Positions 45,202 through 57,150 of a DNA stretch of 64,000 nucleotides are shown piece after piece (within the stretch, counting starts at the first letter, position 1; every line of letters starts with the position of its first letter). Below the pieces are notes generated by a model. The model was given only the letters and a program-made list of their open reading frames with translations. It did no database searches and was not told the DNA's origin. The DNA is taken from positions 19,995 to 83,994 of the forward strand of contig JAMYHX010000150.1 of assembly GCA_025529335.1 (NCBI GenBank), read 5' to 3'. A program made the position numbers and the translations under genes. This DNA comes from Rhizopus sp. PT2906 (taxonomy: Eukaryota; Mucoromycota; Mucoromycetes; Mucorales; Rhizopodaceae).

Positions 45202-46905
45202 TTGATTACTCACTGTCCATTCCAAATCAACTATTCAATAATTCTTCACTCTTCTCACTGTGGAAACAAGTTACGCATGTTTTTGAACATTATCTTGAAA
45301 AAGGATGAACGAATAAAGTCAGTAAAAAACAAAATGAAGAAGAATAGCGCCTCGCAAGAAGAAGTGCCGGCTATAGTGAAGACGATCGTAGAACAATGCA
45401 ACAAAGTCAAAACGTATGTTTCGTCTGGAAAGATAAACGATTTACCAAAAGACCTGCTGCCTTCCCAAGATATCGACATGATTCACGATATATTTAGCTC
45501 TTATTCTCCTAACTATCAATTTGCGAAAGGCTCGATATATTATGACTGCAAAGTAAATGCCTTGAAGCATTTAAAAGTATTTTACAAACTATCAAGTATG
45601 TGTGAAATCCTTCAAGGAAAATAGTTTAATTGCTTTCCGCTGAGGAGGATATTCATTCCATCCTATATGACTATCGATACGCTTATCTTAAACTCGCAAA
45701 TTTTGAAAAACCCTGTTACCAACCATTTGGACAAAGAAATAGTATGGGCTTCTGTTCTCAATGTCGCAGCAAAGGCAATGAATCCACAGGGTGAAAGAAA
45801 AACAATGAAGTTTAGGAGCATGCTGTTCACTGATGGTGTTGGTGTGTCTGTGTTGAAACAAAATGATGATATGAAGAAAGGCGATAGTGGTGCTGGTAGA
45901 AGAACGAAAGCAGTGGATGAAGAGGATTTCAAATATGTAGAAAAGTTGGGAAAAAAAGAGCTATTGGCTGGTGTTGGCAAGAGTGTGTTGATAGATCCTG
46001 GTCGGCGCGACATGCTATATTGCATGCATGAAGAAAGCACCATAGAAAACAGGAGGACATACATATACACAAGTAATCAAAGAACTATTAAAACAAAGTC
46101 AAGAAAATTCAAGAAGCTCTGGGAGAACTTGAAACCTGATGATGTCAGAGCTGCCGAAGTATCATTGTCAAAATGCAAATCTTCAACAGTTAATGGAGAC
46201 AAGTTTGCCAAGTACCTCCAGAAAAGAGCAACAGTAACATCAGTCTTGAGTAAGTATTACGCAAATGAAGATATTCCTGCTGTAGAAACAAACTTACTGC
46301 CATTTCGAAAAATGAAGCTTTCCAGCTTTATAAATGGACAGCAAGCAGACAAGCGACTGGCCAGGAATCTGAGAATAAAGTTCGGTGATGATGCTACCCT
46401 GATAATTGGCAACTGATCTGCCGGAAATGTCAAGTTTCACGAGCCCATTAGAGGCGTTGGAATGAGAAGGATGCTAGCTAAACAAGGGTTCAAGTTACAC
46501 CTCTAATTTGTGTCCTTCATGTCTGAGTAGTGAACTTGAAAAGTTCAAAAAAGTTCAAAATCCAAGACCTTTCCAGAGAGAAGAGCATCCAACTGTAACA
46601 TGTCATGGCCTTTTAAGGTGATTCGTTTCGGTGCTTATAAACCCAACTCTTACGTTTATTATTTAGGTGCAAAAACCAACAATGTTTGGAGGCCACGACT
46701 GGTACAATTTCTCGTCATTGTCTTTGGAACCGTGATATAGTGGCCACTTTAAATTTTAGGCACATCCTTTTTGGGCTGCGTGTAAACGGAAAAAGACCAG
46801 AACGCTTTTGCAGACTCAGCGCACCTCCTTCTATTGGCTTCAAAAGAAAGGCGACCTCATCAGCTAGTAGTAGACCAACCAAGAAAACAACCAATCCTTT
46901 GTAGT
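45202..46905 (+). pseudogene. Decayed TnpB/Fanzor-type RuvC nuclease gene with OrfB zinc ribbon
   Basis: A long reading in one frame, broken at two stops (TAG 45622, TGA 46414), then a +1 shift with apparent loss of about ten codons near 46490-46500 and an intron (GTGATTCG at 46618 to TATTTAG at 46669). In order: helical N-terminus; FNCFPLRRIFIPSYMTIDTL; FRSMLFTDGVGVSVLKQ; RuvC-I VLIDPGRRDMLYC (Asp codon 45994); LRIKFGDDATLIIGN then a stop where I expect Trp; FHEPIRGVGMRRMLAKQGF; zinc ribbon TSNLCPSC and TCHGLLRCKNQQC; RuvC-III LWNRDIVATLNF (Asp codon 46734). The last order (DPG, CxxC, paired Cys, RDxxAxxN) is that of OrfB_Zn_ribbon/TnpB/Fanzor proteins, which cut DNA guided by an RNA read from the element end. 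The RuvC-II Glu falls in or near the lost segment. Not functional here. No guide RNA could be assigned. Confidence 0.7.
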
Positions 46906-47556
46906 TACCGCTGCATTAACCCATGATACAGGTAAGTCTTTGAACAATAAATTCGTTTCGTCTTCAAGTTTTTAGCATGTGTCTACAAAAAAATAGAACT
47001 GTCTATTTTTTTTTTTTTTTTTTTTTTCATTCACTTGTCTCAAATCTTTTTAGCGGGCGTCTCATTTATTTTAACTTATTTTTTTGTATCATCTCATTTG
47101 AGCTGTAATACAAATATAGGTAATTCTACCCGCCATTTGGCATTAGAACGACTGTAATGTCTAGATCCACGCATTTCCTTTTTTGATTATATTCGCGTCT
47201 GTAGTTGAGAATGAAATCCGATCGCTGTCGTTTACAATGACGTATTTGCCATGATGTTTAACATACTTATGAATAATAGCTCTTTATATATAAACATATA
47301 CGCTTAATATTGTTCTTTGTTGTTAGTAGAAGCAAACAATAAGAATAACTAAATGTGTACATCCTTATGAATAAACAAGAAAAACTTTGGTTTTCCCTTT
47401 ATAAAAACTTTTTATTTCTCCACTTTAATAAACAGTTCTTCTTTTCTTCTTTTCTATTTTTATTAAAGAAAAAAAAAATGTAAATGACATAGTACACTCG
47501 TCTAAAAAGAAAATGAGGATATAGCATCTAACTATTGTATAGATCCACTATCGATC
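46906..47556. other. Promoter region of the PP2C gene and 3' flank of the TnpB-like relic
   Basis: 650 bp with a T23 run at 47006-47028 and A/T-rich blocks. The first part would hold the right end of the TnpB-like element; I saw no inverted repeat. No gene seen. Confidence 0.35.
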
Positions 47557-47995
47557 ATGGGACAAACACTATCTGAACCCATTGTCGAGAAATCGACTCA
47601 TTCTGGAAAGAATAAACATTTATCATTTGCGTTATCCGCCATGCAAGGATGGAGATTAAGTAAAAAAGGAATTGAAACATAAAAGCGATAATAACTTATA
47701 TATGCTTATAGCTATGGAGGATGCTCATTGTGCACAACTAGATTTAGATGGAACTGGAGCTTGCTTTTTTGGTGTTTATGATGGACATGGAGGTTTATAT
47801 ACATTTATATCATATACTGGGAAGAAGAGAAGAGAGAAACTGAAGATAATATATGCATTTAGGTTCTGCTGTTGCAAAATATACGGGAGAAAGTCTTCAT
47901 CATCGTGTACGCGAGTCAGATTACTTTGACAAGAAGGAATATGCCAAGGCTTTGACAGATGCTTATATGAAATTGGATAAAGAACTTGCTGAAGG

Positions 47996-48036
<41 letters not shown>

Positions 48037-48889
48037 AAAGCAAGAAGGCGTGAATGTGGAATTGACCATATATACATAGATCAATCATTCATTTGCGATC
48101 CCTCTGGTTGTACAGCCATTACTGCTCTTATTATTCCCGAAGAGAAAGCTATCTATGCTGTATGTAAACTTTACAGAGTAATAAGAAAAGTTAAACAATA
48201 AGACTGAAATTTATCTTAGGCAAATGCAGGAGATTCAAGAGCGATTATCAGTGTAAACGGTAAAAGCAAAGCATTGTCATATGACCACAAGCCATCTGAT
48301 CCAAAGGAATCTGAGCGTATCAACAATGCTGGTGGTTTCGTAGAATTTAATCGTGTCAATGGTAATTATGCACAAGATTGATTTAAAAATCATAATGGTC
48401 GTCTTAATATCTTTAATAGGTAACCTCGCCCTTTCTCGCGCTATTGGAGATTTCGAGTTTAAGCAGAACAATGATTTACCACCCGAGAAGCAAGCAGTTA
48501 CTTGTCATCCTGATGTTTTAGAGCACAAGATAACAGATGAAGATGAATTTTTGGTTTTAGCGTGTGATGGTATTTGGGATTGCATGACAAACCAACAAGT
48601 GGTCAATTATATACGTGAACAACTTGCTGAAAAGACGAAATTGGATGAGATTTGTGAGCAAATCATGGATCACTGTCTTTCACCTGATAATGATGGAGGA
48701 GGAGTTGGTTGTGATAATATGTCTATTATTATCGTAGCCATCTTGAATGGAAAGACAGAAGAAGAGTGGTATGAATGGATGGCAAGTCGTGCAGCTCCAC
48801 CAAAGAAAGATGCACTTGGTAATGATATTTTATCAGATGGAAAGTTAGAAAACGAAAATGTAGCAAGTAAAGAAGAGACAAAGCCATAA
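47557..48889 (+). CDS. PP2C-type Ser/Thr phosphatase (Ptc2/Ptc3-like)
   Basis: Six or so exons. Exon 1 reads [20 protein letters not shown] then [14 protein letters not shown]; the MGQTLS start is the usual N-myristoylation context of Ptc2/3-type proteins. Splicing through GTAAAAAAG to CTTATAG gives [16 protein letters not shown], followed by [15 protein letters not shown], the metal-binding [78 protein letters not shown] and [15 protein letters not shown]. All four metal-binding Asp positions look present. The tail is Lys/Glu-rich. Role: Mg/Mn-dependent dephosphorylation in stress MAPK, DNA-damage or unfolded-protein-response pathways. An intron contains a TA repeat. Confidence 0.9.
48005..48031. 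repeat. TA microsatellite in a PP2C intron
   Basis: About 13 TA units directly after the donor GTATATAC of a PP2C intron. Confidence 0.8.
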
Positions 48890-49011
48890 TGTCTCTCTGT
48901 TATTTCTGTCCATCTTTGTACTATGATTTTTGTTTGATTGTGTTTGCGTATACAACTATATATATGTGTGTATGTGTGTATGTGTGTTATTCATATAAAT
49001 ATAAAAAAATC

Positions 49012-49015
<4 letters not shown>

Positions 49016-49044
<29 letters not shown>
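49016..49044. repeat. TC microsatellite at the TAD2 stop codon
   Basis: About 14 TC units ending one base before the stop codon (minus strand, 49045-49047) of the deaminase gene and lying in the 3' region of the convergent PP2C gene. Confidence 0.85.
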
Positions 49045-49049
<5 letters not shown>

Positions 49050-49741
49050 CTTTGTTCTTTGGTGCAATTTCAGTTTTTAATACTCGATTTGCCTTCTTTC
49101 TTGGTACAGGTGCTGTTTAAGTGTTAGCTTACATAGAATAAAGAGAAACAGTTCTTACCATTTTGATTCTCTCGTACATAAAACTTCCTCAATAGCATAA
49201 TGGCTTCTTCATAAAAATAGCCTCCCTTTGATTCATATCCCTTCGAATGATCTGTCTCTAATCGTGGACTTGACATCTATTATTAGTAATTATTCATTCT
49301 CGAGCATATATCTTCCTCCTTACTCTGAATGCATGTTAAAGACTGAGCCGTTTCCTCCAAATTTATCGTTGCCACAGCCAAAATAGACATGTCGTATTCC
49401 AATCTGTCTTAGTGCAGAGGCACACATAATACAAGGTTCTACAGTGACATACAAATCTACATTGGAGAAAATAGTTGGATCATGCTCTTCTAATATTAAA
49501 TCAATGGCCTCAATCTCTGCATGTCGTGTTGCCTGTTCAATGGATCATTTGTCTGGATGAACTCGTTTTTTTAAATAGTAATATTTACATTGCATGTCTC
49601 ATTGGGTCTGTTACGTCCCCTTGCAAGGATAGTCTCGTTATTCAAAACAAAGACGCATCCTACAGGAACTTCCAAGTTATCATAAGCTTCCTGCGCTACA
49701 TCAAGAGCCGCTTTCATAAATTTAGCATTGTATTGTGACAT
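49045..49741 (-). CDS. TAD2: tRNA-specific adenosine deaminase catalytic subunit (Tad2/ADAT2)
   Basis: Four exons. Exon 1 (from 49741) reads [20 protein letters not shown] then [20 protein letters not shown]. The next exon has the zinc-binding [13 protein letters not shown] with catalytic Glu, and [20 protein letters not shown] with the PCxxC pair, then [20 protein letters not shown]. The final short exon, behind a TTAAACAG acceptor, gives [20 protein letters not shown] and ends KE, matching the ADAT2 C-terminus. With Tad3 it converts A34 to inosine in anticodons. The Tad3 partner is not in this window. The gene is convergent with PP2C. Confidence 0.92.
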
Positions 49742-50458
49742 GAGCAAAATAGATTGTTTGTTTCAGTTGCTAACTGTCGGAGCTATGACCTGACGCGAAG
49801 AAAGGGAAAATCGCGCGGTTGTGAATATGCTACGCGCTTTGCACAGTTACTAGATATTCTAATAAAATATGAAGAGTGAGCAGTCTGAAAGTGAGAGTGA
49901 CCATGTTGATCAACCAACAGCAGAACAAGTTCATTTTCAGGAAAAAAAAGCCGTCTATTGAATTAGACTCACAAGTCCAAGGCCATCCTTTAGAAGCTTT
50001 AATTGTATTAGATGACAATGTCAAAACCATGATATTCATTCTTGATTGGTCATGTAAACTTCACCTTGTTGGGATCAATGAATCCGAATAGTCTATATCA
50101 GAGTGTACTCAGATGCTTATTGATATCATTGTAATGATTAGTGATGAATGTATTACTTTACAAGAAAAGAGCTTCGTGATTGAAGCATGGATTTGCCTGC
50201 TTCAAACAATGACAGTCTCTTCAAGCCAAGGTGAATGTTGCTTTTTTGGTTAGACAATCATGAGTCAACTCAAAAGTACTATTGGTAAACAAAGAGGACA
50301 AACCAATAGTTGGATTGTATCTGAAACGGATATTCAAAAAAAGACCTGGTGGATGTAAATGACTTAATGTTCGTCGGAGTGAGAATAGCTAGGAAGAAGG
50401 ATATTAAAAAATATTGCACTACAATCTCCATGATGTGTATCTTTTTTTTCTTGCTATT
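49742..50458. other. TFIIE-alpha/TAD2 divergent spacer with an unidentified relic
   Basis: Plus-strand pieces MKSEQSESESDHVDQPTAEQ (from 49869) and, after a frame change, SIELDSQVQGHPLEALIVLD then NVKTMIFILDWSCKLHLVGI are protein-like but broken. Possibly a dead orphan gene; not identified. The remainder is promoter. Confidence 0.25.
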
Positions 50459-51924
50459 ATGGAAGTTTTGAAAGCACTTGTTGCTAGAATAGCTCGTGCA
50501 TTTTATGATCCTAAATATATCGTTATTCTGGATGAATTGAATAATGCTCCACCTAATAGCAATGGGTAAAAGAAAAAGAAAAATACAAATTCATTATAAA
50601 TGACTAAACTGCCATAAAGAGTCAAGGAAGAAGATCTTGTCTTGGCTCTAAAAATAACAGCACGCGACATTCACAGAATTTGTGGTAAACTGAAAGAAGA
50701 TAGGTTGATCAAGATGTGAGTTAATCTAAGAATATGATCCATCATATATTCATACAAATGTCAGGGTGAATCGAATGGAACCAAGAAAGCCCGATCAACG
50801 CATGGTTCCTAAAACATACTATTACATTGATTACAAAGAATTCGTAGACGTTGTTAAATGGAAAATGTATAAAATGCAGACAATTGTAAGAGATAAATTA
50901 CGAACTGAATCTGAGAATAAGGGCTACGTATGCCCGACTTGTGAAAAGACATTTACACCTTTGGATGTACTCTCACTCGTTGACGTAGCCGATCAGCTAT
51001 TCCATTGTGATCAGTGTGAGACTGTGCTAGTAGAAAATGATAATGCAGAAAATGTCAAAGGAAGTCAGCAGGTACTAACAAAGCTACGAGAACAGTCTCA
51101 GCCTATCATTGCACTTCTCAAACAGACAGATTCAATTGTCATTCCCTCGAGCTATGTCTATAAGCATGTGCCTGGTAGCAGAACGAACGGAAACAGAACA
51201 GATGACTATGAGCTTGCAACTGCTCAGGACACAGGTGCTGGTCAGGGTGATATCATTGTTGATCTACAGATGGACAACGAAGCAGCCAGACGGGCTAAGC
51301 TTGAAGAGGCTGAACAGAAAAGACAACAAAATGCTTTACCTGTTTGGCATCAGCGATCGACTATTTCCGATACTATCTTGGTGGGCACAGGTGATCGTCC
51401 AGCTGAAGCTCAGGAACAAGAGGAAGAGGATACGTTTGAAGAAGTTGGACAAACTGAAGTGGATGCAGATACTGAAGACTGTAAGTTACTATATCCTTTC
51501 TCTTGTTCGTTACTGATGATATAACTATAGATTATGCCAAATACTACGAGAATCTAAGCAACAATATCACAGATCAGCCAGATGAAGCTATGGGTGAAGA
51601 ACAGGAAACGTTTGAAACAGTCAATACGGGCGAGATAGACATGACTAATGATGACAGTGATGCCGAAGAAGAATTTATAGAAGATGTTCCACTTGTCTCT
51701 GGTAAAATGGGATAAATCATATTTAATGCCACTTTAAATAACTCCATTTTATACATGTAGTCAATGGAAAGATGATACCTATAAATGAAGTACAAGAAGA
51801 AGACCAACACAATATGACGACAGATGAATACAAGGTACTATGTGAATACAATTGTAAAAACAAGATATAAACTCTTTGATTATAGGCATACTATGAAGCA
51901 TGGGAACACTGGCAAAACAGTTAA
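50459..51924 (+). CDS. TFA1: Transcription factor IIE alpha subunit (Tfa1)
   Basis: About six exons. Start MEVLKALVARIARAFYDPKY then IVILDELNNAP gives the winged-helix start of TFIIE-alpha, continuing VKEEDLVLALKITARDIHRI, CGKLKEDRLI and PDQRMVPKTYYYIDYKEFVD. The zinc ribbon is YVCPTCEKTFTPLDVLSLVD then LFHCDQCETVLVEN with CxxC pairs. A helical linker, ALPVWHQRSTISDTI and an acidic tail (EEEDTFEEVGQTEVDADTED; DDSDAEEEFIEDVP) follow, ending [12 protein letters not shown]. It helps RNA polymerase II open promoters and recruits TFIIH. The TAA stop (51922-51924) overlaps by 2 nt the stop codon of the convergent PalA gene. Confidence 0.9.
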
Positions 51925-54714
51925 TTTATTGAAAGTTGATCCATTTGAGCATCAAGATTCCTAGAAACAACAAGACTCCATATCATTCTTTTCTTATTTA
52001 AAAAAAAGCATAATCTTACCTTATCATTTGTTCTGACTCTAGTTGACGTCTATGACAATAGTCTTTACATGCATCACAAAATGACTTTAATCCCTTTGCA
52101 TGTTCAGTATAAAACTAATAAAAAAAAGTATATTAGACGTTGAGTGTATTAGTAACTGTCAACATACCTTAAGTCCCTCCGACAGATTGGTTCTAATCTC
52201 TTTATATTTCAGATACGCCTGGTGAAGATTTTGAAGCGCCTTTTCTCTTTTAGCTGATCCGTTATTAGACGTTCCTGTCATATATTGATGATATGCATCA
52301 TTCAACTGTCTTAATATAATGCTTTGTTGCTCATCTTCCTTGTCCACTGTCATTACAAAACTATCATATTTCCGTAGGTTAACAATGAACAAATCTTCAA
52401 ATTGTGCTGCTTCAATCTTGACCGTAGGTGATTTGGCTGTTAGTTCTGCTGCCTTCTTTAACAAGGCTGGAGAAATATCATCTGCATTGGCTGCCTTTTT
52501 GGCTTGATCAATCAAGTCTCTACGAATTCTCAAATGTTGATTCATGTCTTCTATGAGTCGTTTGATACGAAGCAAGCTGTCTTGTTGGGATTTGCCATTT
52601 TCTGTACCATCATCTGACGGAATAGATTCCTCAAGTTCCTCTCTTGTTAAAGTTAGGATGCTTATAATCTTTGACCATGTATCCAGTCTGCTCTTGACAA
52701 TAGCATCTGCCTTTTGAGCAGATGTTATAGTGTGTCTATGTTTCTGTCCTTGAGCTACTAGTTGTCGTGTTAACGTTGTGGATTCTGGTCGGTTCCATGC
52801 TGCTGATGTCTATGTTAACTCTCGCACATCTACCAAATTACACACTATCACGTCGTTACCTGAAGTATACTTTGATCGAAGCGCCTCATCCGTTTCCTGT
52901 TCTTCATCTAGAGCATTAAAAGCCTCCTCTAGAATGTTTGCATTTCTAGAAGAGGCCTTTTGAACCTGCTCCCACATATTATATAATGCTTGTATGCCGC
53001 CTTCACTTCTTACTTCGGCCGCTTGTCTCAGAATGGACTCTGGTAACCCCGTTGTATGTTCAGCCGTAGCCAATAATGTAGGTAGGTTTAATGATTCAAC
53101 AGAACTAATGTCTAATTAATTCAGGGTTGTAGCTACGTATCTTGTATGTACCTGTGGTATACGCCTGTCAATTCTTCAAGTTTCGCTATAATATCTTCTT
53201 TCACCAATCGCTCTTTTCTGTCTACGTATACGCTAGCCGCCTGATGAACTGCAAATGGAACAAGTTTCTGAAATAAGGGCAAACCAATGATAGGATGAGG
53301 TGGTGTGTCCAGACTGCTTTCATTATTGAGCATAAGGGGCACAGGATCAGAAATCTCTGGAGGAGCAGTAGCTTTGACCATTTGAGTCTTCAAGATTGGC
53401 TGTAAGGATGATACGGGTGGTACTCTTGCTAAATAGATAACATCATTATCTTTTTGGGCTCTTGCAAGGTTTGTTGAGATAATCTGCTGTAGTGATTTCA
53501 AGTCATTGACGACAGGTATAGAAAGAAGTTTTTGATTGGCTTTGATAATTTCTGATGCACGCTTCACGATATCGGACGCAAAGTGTAATCGAGCTAATTC
53601 TTCACCATATTTGTCCAAGGATAGACATTCGCATGATTTTCTGAACTGAGCAGCCGCTTTAAAATGAAATGCCTTGACTTGTACATGGATTAACCATGAC
53701 TTTGGGTATACATTTTGAACGAATGAGTTGGAAGCAAACTCATAAGCAGCATCATAAAACTCGGATATCTTGATCGCCAACCTTGCGATCGTTCCGTCAC
53801 GAAGTTGATCCATCGCAGCCTTCTGCCAGACGCACTCTTGTGCTTGCGCAAGCATCAGATGAATCAACGTCTGTAGAGCATAGGTTGACAAATCGATCGT
53901 TGGTGCGATCCTCATCTCGGGTATAACAACATCTAGCAAATGTTGAAAACAGCCTGCTGAGCTCTGCAGCACTGTGGCATCAATACATAGCCGAAGAATA
54001 GGACAAGATAGAATCTTTTTAAAACGATAAACTTGCCTGAAAATAATTGCATGCTCGTTTTACTCCCTCGGTTGTTGATCGATCTTCTGCGTTTCCAAGT
54101 TGGCTGTATATGGCGCCTATTGAGTATAGAATACATGCCTTTTCATAATTCATATTTCGATGAGCTATTTCCTCACAGTAGAGAAGAGGATGGGATCAAG
54201 GTTAGCTTTAGTTTTTTTTTGCTCTTTAATAAAATCTGATTTACCTATTATCTGCGGTGCTTCCATTGCAGTTGATACGTACCAAGGAAACTCGATACCA
54301 ACCTATCAATTTAAATATGAGCAAGATATAATCAACTATAAAAGTAATATACAAACATCAATAGGAAACTTGGAACTGATAAATACAAGCTGAGCATAGT
54401 ACCTAAAAGAGTATGTTATTATTGTACATGGTCATGTCTCTTAATTTCTTCATAATGTACTTGATAAGTCTGTTGAGTGACTTTTCATTTGCTTCCATAA
54501 AGATACAATCGTTTCTTAGTTCGTCCAAGATTCGAAAGTCATCTGTATATAAATCCGGATGCTCGGCATAACCGTTGGAAATGTATTCTCTCAAGTAGGG
54601 AGTCATAAAGACACGATCAGTACTTTTGGGATTACAGGCTAACATATTGGTCATTTCTACTGAGCTATCAGCAAGTGAAGGTGAACGACTGAGTTTATTT
54701 GTTGGAGATAACAT
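51921..54714 (-). CDS. RIM20: BRO1-domain protein, PalA/Rim20-like
   Basis: About ten exons. The BRO1 domain starts [20 protein letters not shown] then [15 protein letters not shown] (54600s). An intron hidden inside the first ORF (donor GTACATT at about 54456) joins LIK to [15 protein letters not shown], then [39 protein letters not shown] and the large exon 53972-53133. The C-terminal ALIX-like V domain is helical ([39 protein letters not shown]) and ends [12 protein letters not shown], then a last exon [12 protein letters not shown]. No long proline-rich tail is present, which together with the YAEHPD start favours PalA/Rim20 (ambient pH signalling with ESCRT-III and Rim13) over Bro1. PalA would bind YPxL motifs of the PacC/Rim101 factor. 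Confidence 0.78.
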
Positions 54715-54951
54715 AATGGGCTGAAAAAGAAAAGAGAAAGAGAGAGAAAAAAGAAAGTTACAATGTCAGATCTCCTTCATGAAACCAAAGGTTACACACA
54801 CCATAAACAACAACACTCCCACCTGACTCTATAAATCCAACTATTACTATTGCAACCAATACTATCCTCTCCCCCTCAGTAACCATCATCTCTTGTAGGC
54901 AAGCTTCACTGTATTTTAATGCTTTTATTAAAATAGAGCAAGATAAAAAAA
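54715..54951. other. Spacer between Rpt1 and PalA genes
   Basis: Minus-strand tandem genes with 237 bp between them. An in-frame reading continues from the last Rpt1 ATPase exon into this spacer if the last intron is kept, but the spliced ending YLMWN matches the family. CT/GA-rich block at 54721-54765 is probably the PalA leader. Confidence 0.4.
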
Positions 54952-56516
54952 CTAATTCCACATAAGATACTATTATGATAATAAGTGAGTCTTTTGCACT
55001 AAATATTAATAAGCAATACTTTACCTTTGGTGTACTGGAGAATTTCTGGTATCCTTTAATAACCTTATTCACTGACTCCAAAAAGTCCTTTTCGGTAGCA
55101 ACCTTTCTTCTTGCACGAATAGCAAACATACCTGCCTCTGTACAGACACTTCGTAATTCAGCACCAGTAGCATTTGGACATAATCTAGCAATCAATTCAT
55201 AACGGATATCTCTTTCGACGCTCATGCTTTTTGCGTGAATTTTCAAAATATGAGCACGTCCTTCTAAATCAGGTAAACCAAATTCAACACGACGATCCAG
55301 ACGACCAGGTCTCAAAAGAGCCGGGTCTAATGTGTCTGGTCTGTTTGTAGCCATCAGCACCTTAATGTTGCCTCTTGGATCAAAACCATCCAGTTGATTA
55401 ATCAATTCTAACATTGTACGCTGAACTTCATTATCACCGCCAGCTCCATCATCAAATCTAGCACCACCAATAGCATCTACTTCGTCAAAAAAGATAATAC
55501 AAGCCTTCTTTGTTCTTGCCATCTCAAATAATTCACGAACCATACGTGCACCTTCACCAACATACTTTTGTACAAGTTCCGAACCGATAACACGAATGAA
55601 TGTAGCATCCGTTCTGTTGGCTACAGCACGAGCACAGAGGGTTTTACCTGTACCAGGAGGACCATAAAGCAAGACACCTTTAGGAGGATCAATACCGAGA
55701 TTTACAAATCGCTCAGGTTGGAGAAGTGGTAACTCAACTACTTCACGAAGACGTTCGATCTGCTCTTTACAACCACCAACATCGCTGTATGTAACATCTG
55801 GCTTTTCTTCTACCTGCATCATCGTGACAGAAGGATCAATTTTAGGTGGCAAAGGGATTTGAATTTGATATTTTGTACGGTCAACACTAATAAAAGCGTA
55901 TTAGACATATCAATACACGCCAACAGTAGTTAAATTTACCCAACACGCATTCCTTCTTCAATATCAGTTGGAGAGACATGTCGAACTAATTCCACGACAA
56001 ACTTTGCGATTTGCTTTACATTAATCACATATTTTGGATCTTCATTATTTTCTCCTTGAATGATTTTTGTGCAGCGAGCAACTTGTAAAGGCTGCTCTTC
56101 TTGCATTCTTTGTTTATCAGCGGGAATATCCCACAAGTTGGGAGCAGCTAAACCTGTGTCAGATTCCTTGACACCTGTAATTACTTTAGTACATGACATA
56201 ATGCTTAAAATTAGATGAGAGAATACCTATATGTTCATTAACACGCTTTTGAATATCCTTAAGGTCTTGCTCTAAAGTCTTTAATTCCTTTGTATAAGGG
56301 CCTTGTCCCTGTTAGGATTGCTTTTAGTCTACGTTTTGTTGTCACTACTGTTTATAATCATTTACATATGTTTTTAAAAGCTTTATATCTCCTTCATCCA
56401 AAGCTATTTATGCAATTATTAACATCCGATTGATGACGAATCTACTGCTTTTCATATTTACCAACAATCTTTTCTTTATTTTCGTTGTCTTCGACATTTC
56501 CTTCGTCTATATTCAT
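54952..56516 (-). CDS. RPT1: 26S proteasome regulatory ATPase Rpt1 (PSMC2)
   Basis: Six exons. Exon 1 [18 protein letters not shown], exon 2 [13 protein letters not shown], exon 3 [20 protein letters not shown], then [20 protein letters not shown] and [20 protein letters not shown]. The large exon has [20 protein letters not shown], Walker [19 protein letters not shown], the pore loop YVGEGARMV, Walker [19 protein letters not shown], the second region [20 protein letters not shown] and the [15 protein letters not shown] arginine fingers. The last tiny exon after a 55-bp intron adds YLMWN, matching the Rpt1 ending (yeast YMQYN type). It is one of six AAA+ subunits that unfold substrates into the 20S core. 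Keeping the last intron would replace this tail with unrelated residues. Confidence 0.95.
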
Positions 56517-57150
56517 ATGTTAGCTTCCTTTAACTGTGCTAATAAAAGTATCTTTTACATTTTTCCCAATCAGATTTTGGTGGCATGTTGATTTATATTG
56601 GATTGTTTGTTAAAAAAAAAAAAAAGAAAGAGCAAGAAATAAATGCTGCTCGAACTCTCAAACTTACGTGTCCTGCTGTGACGGTGATGACGACGAAGAT
56701 GCGGTGTTATCAACCCACTTTTAAGGTCAGTCAATAATGACTGACTTCAAATCATTTTTGTTTTTGGTTCTCTGATGAGAATTATTTATTGAAACATCAA
56801 TAAATCCTTTATATCCTTTATATAAAGTAAAACCCATTTTTCCCTTTTCTGTTTTCTTAAATTCTGATCTTAGTATGTCATTTATATTACCTGTCAGAGC
56901 ATTTTCAAACTTCTTTTATTTATCTTATTTGTCTTTTATTACTTAATTACTTATTTGATCTATCAAAGATCTGGTGGCCACTACAAAGCGAACCCTTAAC
57001 AACATTTACTAATTCTACACTGCGTTTGAATCTTTGCTTTTTGAGTTGCACTCACTTAAATCACTCCAAAAAGATAATGATGACGTTGGTATTTCTTTCA
57101 AATCAGAGTAGAATAAAATACTTACTAGTGCAACTGGTCATTTAATAGTG
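56517..57150. other. Upstream region of RPT1
   Basis: AT-rich, with an A13 run at 56611-56624. I looked for a PACE/Rpn4-type element (GGTGGCAAA): the plus strand has GGTGGCATG at 56579-56587, about 65 bp upstream of the start, a near match in the right place (the last three bases differ). Otherwise nothing recognised. Confidence 0.35.

Noticed and set aside
54758..54951. C-terminal extension of Rpt1 after KFSSTPK
   Set aside because: The extension is read only by keeping an intron with good GTAAAG and CATAATAG sites; splicing gives YLMWN, matching the conserved Rpt1 ending.
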